DNA from: Olsenella sp. An188
GTDB lineage: Bacteria > Actinomycetota > Coriobacteriia > Coriobacteriales > Atopobiaceae
Assembly: GCF_002160255.1 (NCBI RefSeq)
Contig: NZ_NFKF01000001.1
Span: 186,001-250,000, forward strand
Length of the DNA: 64,000 nt
Reading direction: 5' to 3'
Shown here piece by piece: positions 58,783-64,000 of this stretch. The notes under the pieces are model-generated. The model worked only from the letters and a program-made list of their open reading frames with translations. It was not told where the DNA came from and ran no database searches. Position numbers and translations under genes: made by a program. How positions within the stretch are numbered: the stretch's first letter is position 1; each line of letters starts with the position of its first letter.

Positions 58783-58814
58783 GAAAAAACGGCCGGTCCC
58801 GAGGGGCCGGCCGT
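58783..58814 (-). terminator. intrinsic terminator of rpmF
   Basis: ACGGCCGG and CCGGCCGT form an 8-bp stem followed on the minus strand by TTTTTTCG, 23 bases past the rpmF stop. Confidence 0.92.
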
Positions 58815-58836
58815 GACGCTCAATCCGTCCCGAGGG

Positions 58837-59016
58837 CTACTCGGTGACGATGACCTCGCGGTCCTTGTAGTGGCCGCAGTTGGGGCACACGTGGTGCGGG
58901 AGCTTGGGGGCGCCGCACTGCGGGCACACGGAGCGGGCCGGGGCGGCCAGCTTGCTGTTGGCCGAACGGCGGGTGTGGGTGGCGCTGCGGCCCTTCTTTT
59001 GCTTGGGTACTGCCAT
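58837..59016 (-). CDS. rpmF: 50S ribosomal protein L32
   Basis: 59 residues: MAVPKQKKGRSATHTRRSAN at the start, then a zinc ribbon C31-x2-C34 ... C44-x2-C47 (CPQCG, CPNCG) and the ending YKDREVIVTE. This is the zinc-binding (C+) form of L32; no zinc-free paralog is in the window. It has its own promoter in the gap after yceD and its own terminator. Confidence 0.97.
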   Translation of the reverse strand: MAVPKQKKGRSATHTRRSANSKLAAPARSVCPQCGAPKLPHHVCPNCGHYKDREVIVTE

Positions 59017-59095
59017 GTCAAACCTCTCTTGTCACGAACCTACGCCCACCGCTCGCGCACGGAGACGTATAAGTGCCAGAATCATGCAAGGCGAT

Positions 59096-59104
59096 ACTAT
59101 AGCA
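59096..59104 (-). promoter_or_regulatory. extended -10 promoter of rpmF
   Basis: TGCTATAGT on the minus strand gives a leader of about 73 bases. It fits the TGC-TANNNT pattern. Confidence 0.6.
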
Positions 59105-59139
59105 CGCCTCCCAGGAAAGTGCACGCAATCAGCAATTCT

Positions 59140-59739
59140 TCACTCCGTCGGGCCTGTGGGCGCGTCGTCCTCGTCGCCCCCGCCCGTGAGGTCGAGCCCC
59201 GCGAGCGCCGAGAAGGGCGAGGACTCCATGCGCTCACGCTCGCGCTCGGCCTCCAGCTCGGCAGCGTGCCCGCAGTCCTCGACGTTGAGGTTGGCGCCGC
59301 AGACCGGGCAGAGGCCGCGGCAGTCCTCGCGGCACAGGACCACGAAGGGCGTCTCCATGACGAGGGCGGCGACGAGGGCCCCGGAGAGGTCGATCGTGCG
59401 GTCGGCGGAGACGAGCTCGTAGTCCGCCTCGTCCTCGTCCTCCCCGAGGTTCTCGGGCTCCTCGAAGAGGTAGTACTCGTCGACCTCGGAGGCGACGTCG
59501 AACTCGGCGCGCTCGAGGCAGCGGTCGCAGGTCCCGACCACGTGCGCGCGGACGAGCCCTGTCGCTAGGATGCCCTCGCCGGCGTTGGTGAGCACGACGT
59601 CGTAGTCGATCCCGCCGGGGAGCTCGAAGTCGTGGTCGCCGAGCGAGTAGGAGTGCTCGTCGACGTGGCCGGCCGCCGACCAGGTGTCACCCGGGTTGGC
59701 GAGCCGGTCGTCGATGCAGATGACGATGGGGTCCATCAT
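59140..59739 (-). CDS. yceD: YceD/DUF177 family protein
   Basis: 199 residues. The family core is visible: LVRAHVVGTCDRCLERAEFDV in the middle and REDCRGLCPVCGANLN toward the end, with paired cysteines that may bind zinc. The C-terminal tail is acidic. YceD proteins are linked to rRNA/ribosome biogenesis and are usually next to rpmF, as here. Two adjacent in-frame ATGs (59737 and 59734) are possible starts, right after the upstream stop. Confidence 0.9.
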   Translation of the reverse strand: MMDPIVICIDDRLANPGDTWSAAGHVDEHSYSLGDHDFELPGGIDYDVVLTNAGEGILATGLVRAHVVGTCDRCLERAEFDVASEVDEYYLFEEPENLGEDEDEADYELVSADRTIDLSGALVAALVMETPFVVLCREDCRGLCPVCGANLNVEDCGHAAELEAERERERMESSPFSALAGLDLTGGGDEDDAPTGPTE

Positions 59740-59740
59740 G

Positions 59741-60238
59741 CTACCAGGGCACGTTGTTGGTGGTGTTGCGCGGGCCGGAGTTCTCGTCGAGGGTCTGGCG
59801 CACGCGCGAGACCGAGCTCGTGAGACTCTTGAGGTTCTCCTCGAGGTGGGCGAGCACCGTGTCGGCGTACTCCTCGGCGTTGTAGCGGGTGTCGCGCTCG
59901 TACTGGGCCGCCTGGTCGCGCACGGCGTCGGCCTGCTGCTGGGCGAGGCGCACGATCTCCTGGTCGCCCGCGAGGATCATGGCCTGCTGCTGCGCGTCGG
60001 CGATGATGGAGCTGGCCTGCTGCTGCGCGCGGTCGAGGGTCTCCTGCTCCTCCTTGATGATGCGGCGCGCGTCCTGGAACTCCTGCGGGAAGACGCGGCG
60101 GATCTCGTCAAGGATCTCGTAGACGTCCTGCGCGTCGACGATCTTCTTCTGGCCGTTGTCCATGAGCGGGGACTTGGCCTCGTTCACGATCTGCTCGAGC
60201 TCGTCGACCAAGCTCTCGATTTCCTCACCTGGCTGCAT
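59741..60238 (-). CDS. coiled-coil protein (DivIVA-like or ATP-synthase-B-like), function unknown
   Basis: 165 residues, almost wholly helical, with repeated glutamine and alanine heptads (DRAQQQASSIIADAQQQAMIL). There is no signal peptide or membrane span. Proteins of this type lie between coaD and yceD in actinobacteria and are annotated as cell-division initiation or hypothetical proteins. A structural or polar-growth role is possible but not shown here. It has a candidate promoter of its own and is one base before yceD. Confidence 0.8.
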   Translation of the reverse strand: MQPGEEIESLVDELEQIVNEAKSPLMDNGQKKIVDAQDVYEILDEIRRVFPQEFQDARRIIKEEQETLDRAQQQASSIIADAQQQAMILAGDQEIVRLAQQQADAVRDQAAQYERDTRYNAEEYADTVLAHLEENLKSLTSSVSRVRQTLDENSGPRNTTNNVPW

Positions 60239-60295
60239 CTATGGTTCCTTTCGCGTGACTCATCGGATGCCTGGTTGCCCCGGCCTCTTGTCAGC

Positions 60296-60304
60296 ATGGT
60301 AGCA
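60296..60304 (-). promoter_or_regulatory. extended -10 promoter of the coiled-coil gene and yceD
   Basis: TGCTACCAT on the minus strand, about 50 bases before the coding start, fits the TGC-TANNNT pattern. The surrounding gap is relatively AT-rich. Confidence 0.55.
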
Positions 60305-60363
60305 GATTAAGTGGCTTATCACGAAACGCGTCGTTCTGTCAACGAGAAAGACAGCGCGGGGCC

Positions 60364-60873
60364 CTAGCGGAAGTGCTCGCGCAGCCGCTCGTCGACGTTC
60401 GCCGGCACGAGGATGCTCACGTCCGAGCCCATCGAGGCGATCTCGCGCACTATGGACGACGAGACGTAGCCGTACTGGGGGCTCGACATGACGAATATCG
60501 ACTCGATGTCGGGCGCGAGGTGGCTGTTGAGGTCGGCCTGCTGGAGCTCGTACTCGAAGTCGGTCATCGCCCTGAGGCCCTTGACCACGCCTCCCGCGCC
60601 GAGCTCCTTGCAGAAGTTGACGAGTAGGCCCGTGAAGGGCATGACCTCGATGTCGGGCGGCAGGCCCTCGAGCTCGAGCGCGTCGCGGATCATCTCGACG
60701 CGCTCGTCGAGCGTGAAGGCGGTGCCGCGCCCGTGCTTGTTGACCGAGGCGGCCACGGCCACGGTCACCCTGGGAAAGAGCCTGCGCGTGCGGCGGATGA
60801 CGTCGAGGTGCCCGTAGGTCACCGGGTCGAAGGTCCCGGGAACGACGACGTGGGTGATGAGGTCACTGCTCAT
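60364..60873 (-). CDS. coaD: phosphopantetheine adenylyltransferase
   Basis: 169 residues. The nucleotidyltransferase motif is VPGTFDPVTYGHLDVI, and QYGYVSSSIVREIAS carries the SSS motif. GLRAMTDFEYELQ is a CoaD signature. It makes dephospho-CoA. The ATG lies 11 bases inside the rsmD end, giving coupling; rsmD-coaD linkage is very common. Confidence 0.96.
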   Translation of the reverse strand: MSSDLITHVVVPGTFDPVTYGHLDVIRRTRRLFPRVTVAVAASVNKHGRGTAFTLDERVEMIRDALELEGLPPDIEVMPFTGLLVNFCKELGAGGVVKGLRAMTDFEYELQQADLNSHLAPDIESIFVMSSPQYGYVSSSIVREIASMGSDVSILVPANVDERLREHFR

Positions 60874-61456
60874 GCTGGTCCTCCGAGCTCCGTGCGACGA
60901 GAAGGTCGACGGTCGTGATTCCGTGTGTCTTTGACTTGGCGAGAAGGACGCCCTCGCAGGCGAGCCCGCCGGCGTCCGAGGCGTGCTCGTAGACGATGAC
61001 GGCCCCGTCGGCGAGCTGGCCCGACGTGCGGAGCCCCTCGACGAGCCCCGACACGCGAGGCGCCTCGACGGCGTAGGGCGGGTCGAGGAAGACGACGTCG
61101 AAGGGGGCCCCGGGCAGGCCGCGGCCCGCGAGGGCGAAGACGTCGCCCGAGAGGGCCGAGAGCTCCTCGGGGCGCGCGCCGAGCGAGGAGGCGCTGCGGC
61201 GGATGCGCTGGACGGCGCGCCGGTCGCGGTCGACGAGGGTCGCGTGCGCCGCGCCGCGCGAGAGCAGCTCGAGCGCCATCGCCCCCGATCCCGCGAAGGC
61301 GTCGAGAACCGAGTCCCCCGCGAGGTCGAGCCCGCGCGCGGAGAGGATCATCGAGGCGATCTGCTCGCGCGTGCGGTCGGTCGTCGGGCGCGTCACGCCG
61401 CGCCCCTCGGGAGCCTCGATCTGCCTGCCCCGCCACTTTCCCCCGACGATCCTCAT
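60863..61456 (-). CDS. rsmD: 16S rRNA (guanine-966-N2)-methyltransferase RsmD
   Basis: 197 residues from MRIVGGKWRGRQIEAP; a longer upstream frame only mirrors recG. The SAM-binding segment is VLDAFAGSGAMALE, and the catalytic motif is FLDPPYAV. The N-terminal RPTTDRTREQIASMI is typical. The ATG overlaps the recG stop (ATGA). Confidence 0.95.
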   Translation of the reverse strand: MRIVGGKWRGRQIEAPEGRGVTRPTTDRTREQIASMILSARGLDLAGDSVLDAFAGSGAMALELLSRGAAHATLVDRDRRAVQRIRRSASSLGARPEELSALSGDVFALAGRGLPGAPFDVVFLDPPYAVEAPRVSGLVEGLRTSGQLADGAVIVYEHASDAGGLACEGVLLAKSKTHGITTVDLLVARSSEDQHEQ

Positions 61457-63615
61457 GCGTGCTCCAGCTCCTCGAAGTAGCCGCCAAACCTGTCCCGCAC
61501 CTCGATCGCCATGGCCCGGTGCCCCGGCGCGGCCAGGCGCGGGTCCTCGAGCGCGATCTCGCGGGCGTCGGCGTGGGCCGCCTCGACGAGGTCGCGGTCG
61601 GCGTCGAGGTCGGAGATCTCGAGCGAGACCCCGCCGCTCTGGCGGTAGCCGAGCACCTCGCCCTCGCGGCGCAGCCTCAGGTCGAGCTCGGCGAGCTCGA
61701 AGCCGTCCGAGGTGGCCTCGAGCGCCGCGAGGCGCTCCCGGGCGCGGCTGTCGCGTCTCGCGGCGCAGCAGAGGTAGACCGTCCCCGCCACGTCGCCGCG
61801 GCCGACGCGCCCGCGCAGCTGATGCAGGGTCGCGAGGCCGAAGCGGTCGGCGTCGAGCACGACCATCGCGGTCGCGTTGGGGACGTCGACGCCCACCTCG
61901 ACGACCGTCGTCGCCACGAGCACCTTGGTCCGCCCCGCGCGGAAGCGCTCCATCGCGAGGTCCTTCTCGCCGGGCGCCATGCGCCCCGTGAGCAGGTCGC
62001 AGGCAACGCCCGGGAGGACCTGCGAGCGGAGCTCGGAGAGCGTGGAGGTCGCCGAGCGGACGCGCGAGCCGCTCGAGCGCAGCGCCTCGGGCACGTCCTC
62101 GAGCTCGTCGCCCTCGTCGGAGTCGTCGACGAGCGGGCAGATCACGTACGCCTGGCGACCGGCCGCCACGGCCTCGCGGACGGCGCCCCATGCCACGTCC
62201 AGGCTGTCGGGCGAGATCACGTGCGTGGACACCCCGGCACCCGCGCGCGGGCGTCGGCGGATGCGGGAGAGGTCGACGTCGCCGTAGACGGACAGCGCGA
62301 GCGTCCGCGGGATGGGCGTCGCCGTCATGGCGAGCAGGTCCGCCCCAGGGCCCTTGCGGCGCAGCGCCGCTCGCTGGTCCACGCCAAAGCGGTGCTGCTC
62401 GTCAATCACCACGAGCGTGAGCGCGGAGAACTCGAGGCCCTCGGAGAGCAGCGCCGTCGTGCCAAAGACCACCGATACCTCGCCGCGCGCGCAGGCCGCC
62501 TCGGTGAGCGCGCGCTCGTCGGCGGGCGTCGCGCCGGTGACGAGCGCCCAGCTCACGTGGGCGGCGTCGAGCACGGGACCGAGCTTCTCGGCGTACTGGC
62601 GCGCGAGCACCGAGGTGGGGGCCATCATCGCCGCCTGGGTCCCGGTGTCCGCGACGGCCGCGAGCGCCACGGCGGCCACGGCGGTCTTGCCCGTGCCCAC
62701 GTCGCCGAGCAGCAGGCGGTTCATCACGCGCGGCGCGGCCATGTCCGAGAGGATCTCGTCCACGCAGGCGCGCTGCTCGTCGGTCAGCGAGAAGGGCAGC
62801 GCGGCGAGAAGCGCCTCCACGTGCGGGCCGTCGGCCACGTGGCGGGTCGGCTCCACGCCCGCGAGCTCGATGTTGCGCCGGCAGAGCAGGGCGAGCTGCA
62901 GGCAGAGCAGCTCGTCGTAGGCCAGGCGGCGCCGGGCCCGCTCCGCGGAGGCGGGCGAGGCCGGGAAGTGGACCTCGCGCAGGGCCCGGGCGAGCGTCAT
63001 GAGGCCGTGGCGCGCGGCGAGGGACGCCGGGAGCCAGTCGCACACGTCGCCGGCGTCGGCGAGCGCCGCGGACACGATCCGGCGCATCCACGAGGCGCTC
63101 AGGCCCTCCCCCACCGGGTGCACCGGGAGCACGCGCGCGTACCCGCCGGCGTCCCCCGGGGCCCCCACGACCTCGTAGAAGGGGGACCTCATCTGCCTGA
63201 AGCCGTAGCCGAAGGTCACCTTCCCGGAGAGCGCCACCACGTCTCCGGCCTTGAGCTGCTCGGCGACCCACGGCTGGCGGAAGAACGACGCAACGAGCAC
63301 GCCCGTCTGGTCGACGACCCAGACCTCGACCACCTGCATGCGCGGCCGCGGACGCTTGAGGCTCACCTTGTCGACCGTGGCGACGACGGTGGCGTCGGAG
63401 CCCACGTCGGCCATCGCGATCGGGGTCACGCGCGTGAAGTCGAGGTAGCGGCTCGGGATGTGGAGCAGGAGGTCGCGCACGCGCCTCACGCCCAGCCGCT
63501 CGAGCGCGGCCTCGCGCGCGCCGCGCACGTAGCGCAGCCTCGACACAGAGTCGGAGAGGGCGCAGGTTCTCTGCACCCTCTCCGCGGCACTGGCTATGGT
63601 CGGGCGGCGCCCCAC
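61453..63615 (-). CDS. recG: ATP-dependent DNA helicase RecG
   Basis: 720 residues. The wedge/OB domain (about 25-180) is followed by SF2 helicase motifs: I GDVGTGKTA, Ia APTSVLARQYA, II VIDEQHRFGVDQR, III MTATPIPRTLAL, V ATTVVEVGVDVPNA and VI QLRGRVGRG. It remodels stalled forks. The start is GTG 63613-63615, 4 bases after the fakA stop. The ribosome site is weak. Confidence 0.96.
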   Translation of the reverse strand: MGRRPTIASAAERVQRTCALSDSVSRLRYVRGAREAALERLGVRRVRDLLLHIPSRYLDFTRVTPIAMADVGSDATVVATVDKVSLKRPRPRMQVVEVWVVDQTGVLVASFFRQPWVAEQLKAGDVVALSGKVTFGYGFRQMRSPFYEVVGAPGDAGGYARVLPVHPVGEGLSASWMRRIVSAALADAGDVCDWLPASLAARHGLMTLARALREVHFPASPASAERARRRLAYDELLCLQLALLCRRNIELAGVEPTRHVADGPHVEALLAALPFSLTDEQRACVDEILSDMAAPRVMNRLLLGDVGTGKTAVAAVALAAVADTGTQAAMMAPTSVLARQYAEKLGPVLDAAHVSWALVTGATPADERALTEAACARGEVSVVFGTTALLSEGLEFSALTLVVIDEQHRFGVDQRAALRRKGPGADLLAMTATPIPRTLALSVYGDVDLSRIRRRPRAGAGVSTHVISPDSLDVAWGAVREAVAAGRQAYVICPLVDDSDEGDELEDVPEALRSSGSRVRSATSTLSELRSQVLPGVACDLLTGRMAPGEKDLAMERFRAGRTKVLVATTVVEVGVDVPNATAMVVLDADRFGLATLHQLRGRVGRGDVAGTVYLCCAARRDSRARERLAALEATSDGFELAELDLRLRREGEVLGYRQSGGVSLEISDLDADRDLVEAAHADAREIALEDPRLAAPGHRAMAIEVRDRFGGYFEELEHA

Positions 63616-63619
63616 GGAC

Positions 63620-64000
63620 CTACTCGATCGAGAAGATCACGGGGTAGAGGGGCTGCTCGCCGCGGTGGGCGTCGACCTCGAGGTCGGGCTGCGCCTCCTC
63701 GATGCGCCCGAGAAGGGCCTCGAAGGCCTCGTCGTCCATGTCCTGGCCGGCGAGGATCGTGAGCGAGTCGCCCTCCTCCTCGTCCTGCATCTTGGCGATG
63801 AGCTCGAGCGTGACGTCTGCCACCGAGCTGCCCACCACGTCGATGGAGTCGTCCTGGATGCCCATGACGTCGCCGGCGTGGATGGGGCTGCCGTCGGCGG
63901 CCTGCGAGTCGCGCACCGCCGTGGTGACCTCGCCGCCGCGCACGCCCTGGATGGCCTCGGTCATGGCCTCGACGTTGTCCTCGAGCGAACCCTGCGGGTC
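63620..64000 (-). CDS. fakA: fatty-acid kinase FakA / DAK2-domain protein, C-terminal part only
   Basis: The last 126 codons are visible; the 5' part lies beyond the right edge. The sequence shows GVRGGEVTTAVRDS, IHAGDVMGIQDDSI and an acidic LTILAGQDMDDEAFEALL, ending YPVIFSIE. These are features of the C-terminal domain of the YloV/FakA family, which phosphorylates fatty acids bound to FakB. Position before recG supports this (fakA-recG-rsmD-coaD order). Confidence 0.87.
   Translation of the reverse strand, partial: DPQGSLEDNVEAMTEAIQGVRGGEVTTAVRDSQAADGSPIHAGDVMGIQDDSIDVVGSSVADVTLELIAKMQDEEEGDSLTILAGQDMDDEAFEALLGRIEEAQPDLEVDAHRGEQPLYPVIFSIE

Overview
This 64 kb window is a GC-rich bacterial chromosome segment packed with core housekeeping genes. 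I see no plasmid, phage, transposase or CRISPR genes. An actinobacterial-type integration host factor (mihF) beside gmk and rpoZ, a T-box leader on ileS, and the order recG-rsmD-coaD-yceD-rpmF-plsX-acpP-rnc-smc-ftsY-ffh point to an actinobacterium. A member of the Coriobacteriia (Atopobium/Olsenella-like) is my best guess, but that is an inference from gene content and base composition, not a database result. About 46 of the 51 protein genes lie on the minus strand. GTG and TTG starts and 4-base stop/start overlaps are common.

Layout from left to right. 1-8.2 kb: hemW (cut by the edge), dus and lepA, a divergent rpsT, holA and the DNA-uptake pair comEA-comEC. 8.2-16.2 kb: mihF-gmk-rpoZ-thiI, then pyrR-B-C-K-D-F behind a PyrR-type attenuator. 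16.2-18.8 kb: a two-gene polysaccharide/teichoic-acid type ABC exporter, tRNA-Asn and a small membrane protein. 18.8-30.4 kb: rimP-nusA-infB-rbfA-nrnA-(truB::ribF fusion)-dnaG-rpoD, all co-oriented. 30.9-36.6 kb: leuS, guaB and an AraC-type regulator. 36.7-42.8 kb: an ABC exporter with one full subunit and one ATPase-less subunit, a membrane glycosyltransferase, rluD and lspA. 42.8-50.7 kb: ileS with its T-box, ftsH, a TrmH-family methyltransferase and an L,D-transpeptidase. 50.7-64 kb: the ffh-ftsY-smc-rnc-acpP-plsX-rpmF-yceD-(coiled-coil)-coaD-rsmD-recG-fakA block.

The most unusual content lies between and across genes. A short word, GGCGAGAAG (often GGCGAGAAGNNC), recurs on both strands through the whole window. 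It is concentrated between genes, often as facing pairs that form hairpins. Inside genes it often forces a CTT codon in Leu-Leu pairs. This pattern resembles DNA uptake signals or FtsK/SpoIIIE-orienting sequences, and the window also carries comEA/comEC. Several intergenic regions hold other repeats: a 41-bp-period array of five copies in two opposed arms (33.65-33.88 kb, with a sixth lone copy near 42.19 kb), a 45-bp hairpin repeat in three copies, and several long inverted-repeat or palindrome modules. Many minus-strand operons share an extended -10 of the form TGC-TANNNT.
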